Positions 1 through 9,048 of a DNA stretch of 51,727 nt are shown here, in pieces. The position numbers were made by a program, and so were the translations under genes. Below the pieces are notes generated by a model. It did no database searches. It saw nothing but the letters and a program-made list of their open reading frames with translations, and was not told the DNA's origin. This stretch comes from Acidiferrimicrobium sp. IK (lineage in GTDB: Bacteria > Actinomycetota > Acidimicrobiia > Acidimicrobiales > Palsa-688): positions 1-51,727 of the forward strand of contig NZ_JAIMCB010000023.1 in assembly GCF_025499425.1 (NCBI RefSeq). Direction: 5' to 3'. Every line of letters starts with the position of its first letter. Position 1 is the stretch's first letter.

Positions 1-633
1 ACGACAACCACACCCCAACCCGGACCGCCCGGGCATCCCCACGCCCCCTCACCCGACCATACCTCTGGCAACTACCGCCAAGTCGGACAGTCATTCACCA
101 ATCAACGCTGCGGTGGATCGAGGGTTAGTCGTTCATGCGAATGTCCCGTTGAGCGGCCGGGCCGCCGAGGAATTCCGACTTCCTGCCATCCATCATTTGA
201 GGCCGACGACGCGCCCGCGACACGGACGCTCCCCTAGGGGATCGGAACTTAGGAGCATGGCATCCGAGAACTCCTCATCCCTGGCGATCCGCCACGAACG
301 GAGGAGATGGCGGTCGAAGCGCCACTGCGCCGAGCCGAGTTGGCTCACTAGCAAATCCATAGCGCACCCCCTCACCCATCGCCGGAGGCCGTCAAAGGAC
401 TCGTATCGAAGAGCTGATCGCATATGTGTAGGGAGTGCCGGTTTCATTGCTGTCAAAGGGGCTTGGACTCGAAGTGCGGCGTCTCTCAAGCGAACGTCAA
501 CACACACACACACAGATGGGTGAGTCCCGGGGGTGACTAGGTCACAGGGGAGGCACTGCCTTGCGCCTTCGCGCTGAGATAGACGCTCCCTGCGTGCCGA
601 CCTCGGGAGTCGCGTCTAAGCTAAGCTCAGACG
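1..633. other. No gene recognised; upstream region of a membrane-protein gene
   Basis: I see no convincing protein in this stretch in any frame; the open frames have improbable composition. It holds an AC dinucleotide run at about 499-514 and a perfect palindrome GTGAC-TAG-GTCAC at 533-545 that could be an operator for the gene starting at 634. Two overlapping TAAGCT boxes lie at 617-627, and the second ends 6 nt before the ATG at 634, a spacing that fits a leaderless start. Confidence 0.4.
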
Positions 634-2016
634 ATGACTGGCCCGCTCCTGATGGCACTCCTGTTGGAGGGAACGGCAGTGTTGCTGCTTGTCCAGCGGC
701 TGCGACACCAGGTCTGGCGCCATGTGGGGGCCCTTTTCATAATGATGGCGATTCTCTACCATGGAGTCGGAGAGATCGTTAACCGGCTTGGCGTTCCCGG
801 CGTTGAGCGGGTTGGCCTGACGACAGCCCAGTTGGACCGCTGGCAGCTCTTCGTGGGTCCTGCCATTTTGCTGTTTACGGTTGCCTATTTAGCTGTCCTT
901 GGCCGCGCCGCAAGACTCCCGTTGAGGGAGGAGGGTGTGGGGCATACCGCAGCCTTCTTTAGTTGGAAGCTGCTGGCGGTGATAGCAGCTCCGATGTACA
1001 TCTATGTACTATCCGGTCATGGTGGCTCGCCCCAGGGTGGCGCCCAGCTGGGCGCCAGTCACACAGAAGCGGGCCTCGCTGCGCAATTTTTGCTTGTGGC
1101 GATGGTCATCACCTCCTATTCATTCGTTATCAAACAAGGGCCGAAACGACTGATCCCGACGCTGCTACTGCAGTCGGCCCTCTTGCTGCTACTTGGAGAA
1201 CGGCTCCGCGTTGTGGCGGGAGCTGTAATGTTGTTAGTCGCTTTGTCGATGTCGGGTCAGCGGTTCAACAAGCGCCATATAGGGACTATGGCTGCAGTGG
1301 TCCTTACCGCTGGAGTCGTGCTTTCGGCGTCAAGGGTTACCGTTGGGCGTCAGGCATATGGTGCCTCCTCCGGGACAGCTACCCGAGCAAAGGCCGCCAT
1401 TTCCGGGATTCTTCACCCTAGCCGCGTATTCACGAATCTAGATCAACAGTACTTCAATCGGCTTGATGGTAATGACTTTGCCGCATTCACTCTAGCCGGA
1501 ATGTCGCAGGGCCGACCCACTATGGGTGTTCGAACCTTATATGACGATGTCGCACTTGCAGTTCCGAGCGCACTCAACCCACATAAGCTGAGCACATCAG
1601 TCTTGAACCGGAGCGAGGAGGCCGCGTTCGAGAATCAGTACAATATGGGCACGATGAATCGCTTGCCGACAACGTTAGGGACTCTCTCAGGTTATGAGGG
1701 GCCGTACGTGTTCGAGGTGCTGGCCGTCCTGCTTGGTGTCGTGTTTGCGGCAGTCGACCGATGGTTGCGCCGCATAACACCGGTGCGGCTCGTGGCTGGA
1801 GTCGGACTAATAGGTTGCGTCGTCTACTATGAAAGAGATCTCTCGGAGTATACGACGACGTTGCGCGGAGTAATTGTGTTGCTCGTGGTCGTGAAGGCGG
1901 CACAATTGGCGAAGAACGCTGGTATCCGAGGGGCGCCTCGCCGGATCTCCACGCGGCCCGATGTGATCTGTCGACCTGCCCGTCCCTCTTCCGTTTCTGA
2001 CCACGGGTATAACTGA
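634..2016 (+). CDS. Polytopic membrane protein, possible polysaccharide polymerase (Wzy-like)
   Basis: A 460-aa protein with roughly ten hydrophobic segments spread from residue 3 to about 435, a soluble-looking loop at about 230-345 and a basic C-terminus. There is no signature motif. Length and topology match O-antigen/oligosaccharide repeat-unit polymerases, which diverge greatly in sequence, and the next-door glycan cluster otherwise lacks a polymerase, so that role is inferred from context. The ATG at 634 has no clear Shine-Dalgarno but sits 6 nt after a TAAGCT box. It is transcribed towards the minus-strand cluster and converges with the methyltransferase ending at 2119. Other integral membrane proteins of cell-envelope assembly remain possible. 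Confidence 0.6.
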   Translation: MTGPLLMALLLEGTAVLLLVQRLRHQVWRHVGALFIMMAILYHGVGEIVNRLGVPGVERVGLTTAQLDRWQLFVGPAILLFTVAYLAVLGRAARLPLREEGVGHTAAFFSWKLLAVIAAPMYIYVLSGHGGSPQGGAQLGASHTEAGLAAQFLLVAMVITSYSFVIKQGPKRLIPTLLLQSALLLLLGERLRVVAGAVMLLVALSMSGQRFNKRHIGTMAAVVLTAGVVLSASRVTVGRQAYGASSGTATRAKAAISGILHPSRVFTNLDQQYFNRLDGNDFAAFTLAGMSQGRPTMGVRTLYDDVALAVPSALNPHKLSTSVLNRSEEAAFENQYNMGTMNRLPTTLGTLSGYEGPYVFEVLAVLLGVVFAAVDRWLRRITPVRLVAGVGLIGCVVYYERDLSEYTTTLRGVIVLLVVVKAAQLAKNAGIRGAPRRISTRPDVICRPARPSSVSDHGYN

Positions 2017-2118
2017 CTTCAACGCTGCTCGCTCGCGATTCTGGTACTCGTCGTGCACGTCTTCTGGCGTCGTGTAAGCGAGACCAGAGTGCAGGCGGTT
2101 CTCCTGGTGGCCGCTCGG

Positions 2119-2868
2119 CTAAACCGACGCTCGAATTCGTAGGGACACAAGGAGGTTGGGGCGTACGAACTGACACGCCCCCGTCTGACCAAGAGGCACG
2201 CGGTCCACTCGATCCACCTCAAGTCGAGCGTATGCCGCTGCTTCCCGCCAGGGAACCTGGCTGCCGTGGGATTGCATTCTGACAAATGACTGATCGGCAA
2301 GGCGTCGCCACCGGCTCGGTTGTTGAGGGGCTACAGAGGCAGTCAGGCGTTGCGTCCATCGAAGGACGGAATCGGGATTGGGGACTGTGAGGAGAACCCG
2401 TCCTCCTGGGGCTAGCAACCTAGCGAAGGACAGGAGCAGCCCTGGGCAGTCCTCGACGTACTCGAGGACTGCGATTGCGAGGACGAGATCGAACTGCGCG
2501 GACAAGCTAGCCAGCCATCGCTCGTCCCCCGCCACCCGCAGCACCCTTCCTGGCGCACCACCAAACCCGGCCTCTGCCAAGATGGCGCTAGTGGCCTCTT
2601 GGTTGATTGCCCCGGATGTCAGCATTGCCATCGAGCGATCAGCGCAGACGACTAGCGCAGCGCGCTGCGCGCAAAGCGCCGAGAAGATGCCGGTGCCGCC
2701 TCCGTAATCCAAGACGCGCGCAGAACGGGTATCTGCCAGCGCAGCATCCACGGCACCCCCCACGACTCCCAGGCGGGCGCGGAACGAACGGTTGGTCTGG
2801 TAGCGGGCCGTCCACGTGGGGGCCCGCTCGTCGAAGTGCTCGTTTTGAAGGCGCCTGAGCGGCATCAT
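2119..2868 (-). CDS. Class I SAM-dependent methyltransferase
   Basis: A 249-aa Rossmann-type methyltransferase. Motif I is visible as VLDYGGGTGIF near residue 52, followed by an acidic end of strand 2 (VVCADRS), a motif II/III region (FDLVLAIAVLEYVED) and LLAPGGRVLLTVPNP near residue 160, as in UbiE/Coq5-like Methyltransf_11 domains. The substrate cannot be read from sequence; beside glycan genes it probably methylates a sugar or a lipid-linked intermediate. It is separated from the main minus-strand run by about 680 bp containing an 83-bp tandem repeat, so it may have its own promoter. Confidence 0.85.
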   Translation of the reverse strand: MMPLRRLQNEHFDERAPTWTARYQTNRSFRARLGVVGGAVDAALADTRSARVLDYGGGTGIFSALCAQRAALVVCADRSMAMLTSGAINQEATSAILAEAGFGGAPGRVLRVAGDERWLASLSAQFDLVLAIAVLEYVEDCPGLLLSFARLLAPGGRVLLTVPNPDSVLRWTQRLTASVAPQQPSRWRRLADQSFVRMQSHGSQVPWREAAAYARLEVDRVDRVPLGQTGACQFVRPNLLVSLRIRASV

Positions 2869-3551
2869 CGGAGCGTTCGCGGATCCTTTTCGGATGGGGA
2901 CCGCGTCTCACTCGTCACCGAGTCTGTCCAACGAGTACCGGACTGGCTGATCTTGGCTCGGACCACTACCAGGTGAGCAGTGGGGCGACGGGCGGACATG
3001 TCGACCAAAGCTACTGCGGACTATCCTCGTTCTGCAAGGCTGCGATTGGGTAGGGAAGGAGCACGGCGGTAGACGCGTCTTGTGTTTGCCTGTATGTCGC
3101 CGGCCGGTAGGGACCGGCGAAACGTGATGGTGATTTGCCCACTCTGGGACGTGAAACCTCCCCGCCTCCGACCCCGGCGAGCCTCGCCGGTAGGGACCGG
3201 CGAAACGTGATGGTGATTTGCCCACTCTGGGACGTGAAACCTCCCCGCCTCCGACCCCGGCGAGCCTCGCCGGTAGCAGGGGGCCGCCGGCGGCTATCCC
3301 GGCAGGACTATCACAGCGCCTTCCGAGGCAGCAGCGCACTGTGTCGGGGAAACCTGGAAGCGGGCAAGTCGAAATCGTATGGGATTTGGGTGGTGGTCAG
3401 GCCGCTGCCTGCTGATGGGTTGCCGAAGGCGTTGATCGCATGCTGCTCGGGAGTCTCACACAACGCGATGGATCGAGGTGGAGCGGGGGAGGAGCTCACT
3501 GCCATCATGAGGCGGTACCCCAGTTTCATCGGTGGAGTGCGAGATCTGCCG
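2869..3551. other. Intergenic stretch carrying the 83-bp tandem repeat
   Basis: No gene is recognised between the two methyltransferases. The central part is a two-copy tandem repeat (3103-3276). The rest (2869-3102 and 3277-3551) shows only low-quality open frames. The repeat resembles non-coding ends or leader regions of mobile elements more than a gene, but no transposase remains nearby. Confidence 0.5.
3103..3276. repeat. 83-bp tandem repeat, two identical copies plus 8 nt
   Basis: Copy 1 is 3103-3185 and copy 2 is 3186-3268; the first 8 nt of a third copy follow at 3269-3276. I see no mismatch between copies. Each copy opens with a perfect hairpin, GCCGGT-AGGG-ACCGGC, and the copy junction forms a second one, CCGGCGAG-C-CTCGCCGG. 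Identity between copies implies recent duplication or gene conversion. Function is unknown; a transcribed structured leader, a protein-binding array or an insertion-sequence remnant are all possible. Confidence 0.9.
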
Positions 3552-4304
3552 CTAGAGCTTGGACGCGACCATGCAGATCGAGTACTGCGGATAATCGTGC
3601 TGCATGCGATCAAGGACCGGAGGAAAGACCCTCAGCCAGAGTGTTAAGCCCCATGCCGGCCTATAGCCAATTAGGTGGCTGACGGACCGGAGAAGGCGCG
3701 TGAAGCGCTGGCTAGCTTTCCCCGAGCAATAGCTGATCTCATCTACTCGAAGGCCAGATGTAGTGGCAAGGTGGTGCAAGCGGCTGACGGAGTAGCCCTT
3801 GCGGACATGCCTGCCGTCCTCAATCGGCTCAAAAGGGCCGGTATCACCGGAATCGATTGGAATGTACGCCTCGTTAGGAGTTGTGAGAAGAAGCTTCCCC
3901 CTGGGGCGGAGAAGAGCAGCCAAATCAGCGACCAACTTGGAGTCATTGATAACGTGTTCAATCACCTCTGTGCAGGTTACTACGTCAAACTGCCCCATAA
4001 GATCATGCCGACTGTCTAGGTGACGTATATCCTGCTGTTCGAACTTGGAGCTGCTTCCGATAGCTGCCGCGCGCGACTGAGCCCGAGTGACCTCGTCGTA
4101 GTCGTTACCTAAGCCGATCGTCGCATGACCCAACCGAGCACAATTGACGGTGAGCCATCCGTTCCCGCATCCAGCGTCCAGCAGCCTGCTCGGCTCAGCG
4201 GGGAGACGCCTCTTAATCCATTTCCAGCGATCCATAACGAGGGAGTCACCAAAGACCAGAAGGCAACGCGGTCCGCACGCTCGCCTTAGAAGCAAAGCTA
4301 TCAT
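3552..4304 (-). CDS. Class I SAM-dependent methyltransferase, end of glycan operon
   Basis: A 250-aa methyltransferase with motif I LLDAGCGNGWLTVNCA near residue 41, the post-I acidic region, TCTEVIEHV near residue 110, and LLRPRGKLLLTTPNE near residue 130, the usual order in Methyltransf_11/25 enzymes. Its ATG at 4304 overlaps the stop of the heparinase-like gene (ATGA), so translation is probably coupled and it belongs to the glycan operon. A role in O-methylating a sugar of the repeat unit is inferred. It is the last gene of the run; an 83-bp tandem repeat follows downstream. Confidence 0.85.
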   Translation of the reverse strand: MIALLLRRACGPRCLLVFGDSLVMDRWKWIKRRLPAEPSRLLDAGCGNGWLTVNCARLGHATIGLGNDYDEVTRAQSRAAAIGSSSKFEQQDIRHLDSRHDLMGQFDVVTCTEVIEHVINDSKLVADLAALLRPRGKLLLTTPNEAYIPIDSGDTGPFEPIEDGRHVRKGYSVSRLHHLATTSGLRVDEISYCSGKASQRFTRLLRSVSHLIGYRPAWGLTLWLRVFPPVLDRMQHDYPQYSICMVASKL

Positions 4305-6064
4305 TGTCTTTCTCCCTGAGAGGCCCTTCTGCTGACTCTGCTCTCAGCACCGAGAACACTTGGAGCGGATGGCACCGGTTGAGCGAGCCAGGTCACTGTC
4401 CATCCAATCCGAAAGGGTAAGGTGACCCGCTGAGCATCTAGCACTCTTGCCTCGCCCTCTACGACGCATCCGAAGCCCCATGCGATATCCGCCGCGATGA
4501 TCGTCTGGGCGGCCCCCATTCCTGTGACAGCGCAAGCGCTCATCGCTGCAGGCGTCAAGTGAAGGCGGCTCGTTAATCGGTGCTCCCCGATTCCTGTAAC
4601 GATATCAAGGATATCGACCCGTCCCGGCCGGATGGTCCAGCTTCTGCGGTGGAGCGGCGAGCCTGGCAAACGGCTATATCCGTCGTGAGAGGCAACAATA
4701 TCTACGCCGTTGGCGTGATGCGAAATCAATTCTACGTGAGGCTTCGCGCGCCTAGCCGCCCGGAACGTCCCCCAAACCTCGGTCTGGTCCTGACCATCGA
4801 TCTCCACCGTGTTGTGCGCCGCGGTCGAGCGTTCGAAGGCGCGCCGTTCGCCGGGCTGGTACGTCGAGGTCCCAGTGTCAGCGACCCAGCGCTCGCCTCG
4901 TACCCATAATTCGAACGAGAGGCAGTCGGCGTGGGCATGTGCCGGAAGGTCCGCAGGGCAGGGATCCCCAACGTCGGCGATGAGGACCGTACTGTCATCG
5001 GGGCGTGCCGCTATGTAGCCTGAGGCCGCCAGGAAGGTGACAGATGGCACTCGGGTTGCGACAGGGCGAAGAGCAGCAATCCTGGCTTCGCCAATAGGGA
5101 TGGCGTCGTTGAGAAGTGCGACTTCTCCCGCGCCCCCCACCATAGCGCCGAGCCAGGCACGCATCGCTTCGATGGCGTCAGTCAGTCCCGTCATGGTTGG
5201 CCCGCCTGCGTAGCGAAGCAGCTGCTGGATGTCGATTAAGTCGCCGAGGACCTGGCAGTGGTAGGAGGGTGAACGCTCGAAGTGGCCGCCGTCGGCGAGG
5301 ACTTGAATCGCGAGCTGCGACTCAAGGCGACGCGCGGCAGCTCCGACGAGGTCTGCCCGATTGAGAAATACTCCCGCTCCGATAAGGGCCTTCAGGTTCT
5401 TGATCAGGTGGTTGCCGCCGACATCGAGTTCGAGGTGTGAGCGCACGTACCCGGCGTGCAGCTCTATCTGACGGATGTAATCGGCCTCGAGATCGCTTCC
5501 TTTGACCAGTGTCGGGAACACGCTGCAGAGTGTCCAGAGCCTTAGCGAGGCGACGTATGGCGCCCAAGCGTCTCCGCTCCCGGGTCGCACCTTTGATAGC
5601 CACGACCGCCAGAGGTCGGCGAACGCATGGCGGGCCGCGGTGCGGTTGGGGGACTGTGCGAGCGCCCACGCCCACTCGAAGTAATGCAGATGGAACCGCC
5701 ACAGTTGAGCGGAATCGAGTTGCTGCCAATCCGGCGGATCTCCGAGACGGCGGCTGTCGTTCAGGAAGTTGAAGTGACCGGAAGCGATCTCATCTGGGTC
5801 GCCGTGGTCGAGCGGAGCATCAAGCGCTTCGAAGGTGGCGGGCCAACCGGGTCGGGAGGATCGGGGCGAGGCTATTCGGTGCGCAGCGAGCCTGGGGATA
5901 CGCTTCTCGGCGCCCCGGAGCGCTCGGAGGCGAAGCCGGTGCGCGACTTGGGGTGGTCGGAGCCGCAGCACCGTTCGAGTCAGGAGAGCGGCGCGCCCGA
6001 GGGGTCCGGGCCGCCGCTGGGGGCGTCCGCCATGGGCGAAGAGGATTGCAGACGGTCGGGTCAT
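4301..6064 (-). CDS. Heparinase II/III family protein (alginate-lyase-like)
   Basis: A 587-aa protein with the two-part layout of heparinase II/III proteins: a helical (alpha/alpha)-toroid N-terminal half (residues about 60-330, including SGHFNFLNDSRRLGDPPDW and SYHCQVLGDLIDIQQLL) and a beta-sandwich C-terminal half with PAHAHADCLSFELWVRG and AAHNTVEIDGQDQTEVWG near residues 370-430. The family cleaves uronate-containing polysaccharides by elimination. No signal peptide is visible, so a cytosolic or membrane-associated trimming or tailoring role during synthesis is more likely than scavenging; this is inference. Its start overlaps the epimerase stop and its stop overlaps the methyltransferase start, both by 4 nt. 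Confidence 0.88.
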   Translation of the reverse strand: MTRPSAILFAHGGRPQRRPGPLGRAALLTRTVLRLRPPQVAHRLRLRALRGAEKRIPRLAAHRIASPRSSRPGWPATFEALDAPLDHGDPDEIASGHFNFLNDSRRLGDPPDWQQLDSAQLWRFHLHYFEWAWALAQSPNRTAARHAFADLWRSWLSKVRPGSGDAWAPYVASLRLWTLCSVFPTLVKGSDLEADYIRQIELHAGYVRSHLELDVGGNHLIKNLKALIGAGVFLNRADLVGAAARRLESQLAIQVLADGGHFERSPSYHCQVLGDLIDIQQLLRYAGGPTMTGLTDAIEAMRAWLGAMVGGAGEVALLNDAIPIGEARIAALRPVATRVPSVTFLAASGYIAARPDDSTVLIADVGDPCPADLPAHAHADCLSFELWVRGERWVADTGTSTYQPGERRAFERSTAAHNTVEIDGQDQTEVWGTFRAARRAKPHVELISHHANGVDIVASHDGYSRLPGSPLHRRSWTIRPGRVDILDIVTGIGEHRLTSRLHLTPAAMSACAVTGMGAAQTIIAADIAWGFGCVVEGEARVLDAQRVTLPFRIGWTVTWLAQPVPSAPSVLGAESRVSRRASQGERQ

Positions 6065-6927
6065 CTCAGCAGCGAGGCTTCTGCAGCGATGCCATCCGCG
6101 AAGGACCTTGGGGCGAACCCAACTTCGCGGGCCGGATCGATGGCGAAGGCTTTGTCCTCGTTGAGGCGCAGGAGTTGCTCGACCTTCAACCTGGGGTTGC
6201 GGGTGGTCTTCTCGTAGATCCGTACTGCGGTGATGGCCGGGCGGAGCGGCACGGTAACCAGCAGGGGTCGGCGGTCCGTTGCCCGCCCGGCGGCTTCGAC
6301 GACCTCGCGTAGCGAGAGGGCTTCGGGCCCCGCCAGTGTGTAGCTCTGTCCTACCGTGTCTTCCCGCTCCAGAGCGAGGGCGACGAAGCCGGCTATGTCG
6401 TCGACGTGCACTGGCTGGATGAGCCGGTGCCCGCCGCCGGGGAGCGGTACCAGGGGGCTGCGCCGCACGAAGCGCAATAGCCGGTGCATGTTCCGGTCAC
6501 CCGGCCGTCCGTAGATCATTGTGGGGCGGAGGATTGTCCAGTGCAGTTGGGCGGATTGAATGGTTGCCTCCGCGCTGGTCCTTGTCGCCAGCGACCTCGC
6601 GGGCAGGCTTGTGAAGATGGCGGTTGTGGAGATGAAGACGGCACGGGTGATGCCGGCTTCTTCGGCGGCGGCGATGACGGCAGGAGCGTGACCGAAGCCC
6701 AGGGACGCCAAGTTGGCGAGGGAGTCGGCTCCGGATCCGCAGAAGGCGGCATCCAGGCTGGCCGGGTCGTCGAGATCTCCCCATGTCACCTCCGCTCCGA
6801 GGGAGGTGACGGTCTGAGCGGCCACCCGGCTGCGAGTCAACGCTACGGGGTGGTGGCCTCTGCGTAGCAACTCGGGTAGCACGGAGCGGCCGAGGAATCC
6901 GCTTGCTCCCGTCACCAGGATCCTCAC
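6061..6927 (-). CDS. NAD(P)-dependent epimerase/dehydratase (extended SDR)
   Basis: A 288-aa Rossmann protein starting MRILVTGASGFLGRSVLPEL, with the GxxGxxG dinucleotide motif at residues 7-13 and an N-terminal half typical of NmrA/extended SDRs. The middle holds ILRPTMIYGRPGDRN and QPVHVDDIAGFVALAL, regions that shape the sugar site in NAD-sugar epimerases. The exact substrate is unknown, presumably a nucleotide sugar or lipid-linked sugar of the glycan. It overlaps both neighbours by 4 nt (stop of the oxidoreductase at 6924, start of the heparinase-like gene at 6064), so it is translationally coupled. Confidence 0.85.
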   Translation of the reverse strand: MRILVTGASGFLGRSVLPELLRRGHHPVALTRSRVAAQTVTSLGAEVTWGDLDDPASLDAAFCGSGADSLANLASLGFGHAPAVIAAAEEAGITRAVFISTTAIFTSLPARSLATRTSAEATIQSAQLHWTILRPTMIYGRPGDRNMHRLLRFVRRSPLVPLPGGGHRLIQPVHVDDIAGFVALALEREDTVGQSYTLAGPEALSLREVVEAAGRATDRRPLLVTVPLRPAITAVRIYEKTTRNPRLKVEQLLRLNEDKAFAIDPAREVGFAPRSFADGIAAEASLLR

Positions 6928-9044
6928 CGCGAGCGCGAGTCGACCGTCGCAGCGCCACCCTCGAGCAGCGACCGGAGTGCCGCCATAGTGGCCCGGGAGC
7001 TAGCCAAAGTGTCTTCGGTCGCTCCCCGACCATCTGAGGTGAGGGAGCGGGCGAACGCCGCAACGAGATGGGTGTGTCCCTTGTCCTGCGCTCCTGACCA
7101 AACAGTCTCCCCGTCGACGCGCAACGAACGGAAGTCGTCTATGAGGAGCGTGTGACCTCCTCCGAGGATTTCGATCCTTTCCTTCGCCGTCGCGCTGCTA
7201 CCAGAACTGGCGTAGGTGATTGTCGCCAGCGAGCCCTCACGGAAGCGGAGGGCCAAGGCTAGGTCGATGCCTTTCTCGGCCTCGCCGGCGGGGCCGGATA
7301 AGGCGACGACCTGGACCGGAGGTGCCCCCGCCAAGGCGGCGCAGGTGTCGACGAAGTGGCAGACCTCGCCTAACAGCCGACCCCCTTGGCGACGGTCGGC
7401 GTACCAGTGGGAGGAGGCCACTGGGCCTGCATGGACCCGGTATGTAATGACCACCGGGCTGCCGGCGGCGGTCAGGTACTCCCGGGCCCCGGTCACTGCC
7501 GGGGCGTACCTTCGGTTGAAATCGACCCAGAGCCGCCGGCCGCTTGCGCGCCACGCGCTCTCGACGTCGTCGAGTTCGTCCTCTGATAGGGCAAGAGGTT
7601 TTTCGCAGAGGACGTCCTTGCCAGCTCGTAAGGCGGCTGCGGCGAGAGAGGCGTGCGAGTCGTGGCGAGTGGCGATCACCACCACCGCTACCTCCTTGTC
7701 GGCGATGACCGCCGACGCGGAAGGGGCCACCTGCTCGATCCCCGCGCGCTCCGCGAGCCGCACCGCCCGCAGACCGGACTCGGAGGCTACCGACACCAGC
7801 CGGTTGAGGCCAGCAGCGCGTAGCGCTGGGACCAGAACGCCGCGGGCGAACGCTCCTGCCCCGATCAGTCCGACGCCGACATGATCTGTGACTGGCGGCG
7901 CTAGCCGGATGGGGGCGGACCGGTCCGGCCGGGCATCCGGGTAGATCAGCTGTATGCCGAGAGAAGGCTCGGCACTACCCAAGAGGTCGTAGGCGGCTGG
8001 CGCATCGCCAAAAGCGAACCGATGGGTGATCAGGTCCGTGACACGAAGTTGTCCGCGCCCCAGCAGTCCTAGGAAGGCCTCCTGATTTCTCCCTTCCGTC
8101 CAACGAACCTGCCCGGGCGGGTAGTCGATTCCCCATTCCTCGTAGGAGCGTTCGTAGCGCCCGGGCCCGTAGGAACGGGCGACTTTCACGCACAACTCCT
8201 TTTCGTACAGTGGCCGGCGGTCCAGATTAAGGCCGACGTCGCCAACCAAAATGATGGTGGCCCGATCTCGAGCCAGAGCCGGGGCCCTGCGCATCGGATC
8301 GGACGACGGAGTTGCCGCGGTCACAAGCACCGCATCCACCCCTTGGCCCTTCGTCCATGTGTCGACTGCGGCGGTTGTGTCGTCGCCCGCTTCGACGAGG
8401 CCGAGAGCGACGCCCCCCTGTCGGGCACGTTCCGCCGCCCACGGGCGCACGTCTATTCCGACCACCTCGCAGCCCGAAGCCTGGGCCAGTCGACCGGTCA
8501 GCTGACCCACCAGTCCCAAGCCGATGACCGCAACTCGCGCCCCGGGACCGACCTCTGCGAGGCGAAGACCGTGCAGAGCGATCGCCCCGACGGTAGCGAA
8601 GGCGGCCTCCTCGTTGCTCACTCCGTCGGGAATCGGGGTGGCCAGTAGCCCAGCGACCGCCTGCACGGACGCATGACCCTCCCCCCCGGTGGCTACCCGG
8701 TCCCCTGGACGGACGCCGGAGACCGCGGAACCCACCTCGAGCACAGTGCCCGCGGCCGAGTAGCCGAGAGGCATCTCCTCGTCGAGGCGGGCTCGGACCG
8801 CCCTCGCCGTGGGGGCTAGGCCCTCTGAGCGGGCTTTGCGCAGAACCTGGCGCACCAGGTCCGGGCGGGCCCGCGCCTTGTCGATGAGGCTCGCCGAGGC
8901 GAGCTGTCGGACAGCCCGCTCTGTCCCGGCCGACACCAACGAGCAGTCCGTGGCTACCAGCACCTCGCTCGGACCGATCTGAGGCGCCGGCACTTCCACG
9001 AGGCGCAGATCGCCAGTCCGCACCGACTGCACCAGCTGCTGCAT
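6924..9044 (-). CDS. Bi-domain oxidoreductase: zinc-type dehydrogenase fused to Gfo/Idh/MocA
   Basis: A 706-aa fusion. Residues 1 to about 340 are an MDR-type dehydrogenase (GYSAAGTVLEVGS, then VIGLGLVGQLTGRLAQASG as nucleotide site); about 370-706 form a Gfo/Idh/MocA-type oxidoreductase (VGLIGAGAFARGVLVPAL, then DVLCEKPLALSEDEL, whose EKP is the family hallmark). Such fusions recur in polysaccharide loci with heparinase-like genes and probably oxidise or epimerise a sugar in two steps. I chose the ATG at 9044, not the upstream in-frame codons, because AGAAAGG lies just upstream and the longer version would overlap the glycosyltransferase by 170 nt. Confidence 0.9.
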   Translation of the reverse strand: MQQLVQSVRTGDLRLVEVPAPQIGPSEVLVATDCSLVSAGTERAVRQLASASLIDKARARPDLVRQVLRKARSEGLAPTARAVRARLDEEMPLGYSAAGTVLEVGSAVSGVRPGDRVATGGEGHASVQAVAGLLATPIPDGVSNEEAAFATVGAIALHGLRLAEVGPGARVAVIGLGLVGQLTGRLAQASGCEVVGIDVRPWAAERARQGGVALGLVEAGDDTTAAVDTWTKGQGVDAVLVTAATPSSDPMRRAPALARDRATIILVGDVGLNLDRRPLYEKELCVKVARSYGPGRYERSYEEWGIDYPPGQVRWTEGRNQEAFLGLLGRGQLRVTDLITHRFAFGDAPAAYDLLGSAEPSLGIQLIYPDARPDRSAPIRLAPPVTDHVGVGLIGAGAFARGVLVPALRAAGLNRLVSVASESGLRAVRLAERAGIEQVAPSASAVIADKEVAVVVIATRHDSHASLAAAALRAGKDVLCEKPLALSEDELDDVESAWRASGRRLWVDFNRRYAPAVTGAREYLTAAGSPVVITYRVHAGPVASSHWYADRRQGGRLLGEVCHFVDTCAALAGAPPVQVVALSGPAGEAEKGIDLALALRFREGSLATITYASSGSSATAKERIEILGGGHTLLIDDFRSLRVDGETVWSGAQDKGHTHLVAAFARSLTSDGRGATEDTLASSRATMAALRSLLEGGAATVDSRSR

Positions 9045-9048
9045 CACA

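Noticed and set aside
193..513. Minus-strand frame of 106 codons near the window start
   Set aside because: Cys/Val run from the AC repeat, Arg-rich composition and no ribosome site; nothing supports a protein.
3103..3276. CRISPR array or direct-repeat array
   Set aside because: The unit is 83 bp, directly tandem without spacers, and only two copies exist; there are no cas genes.
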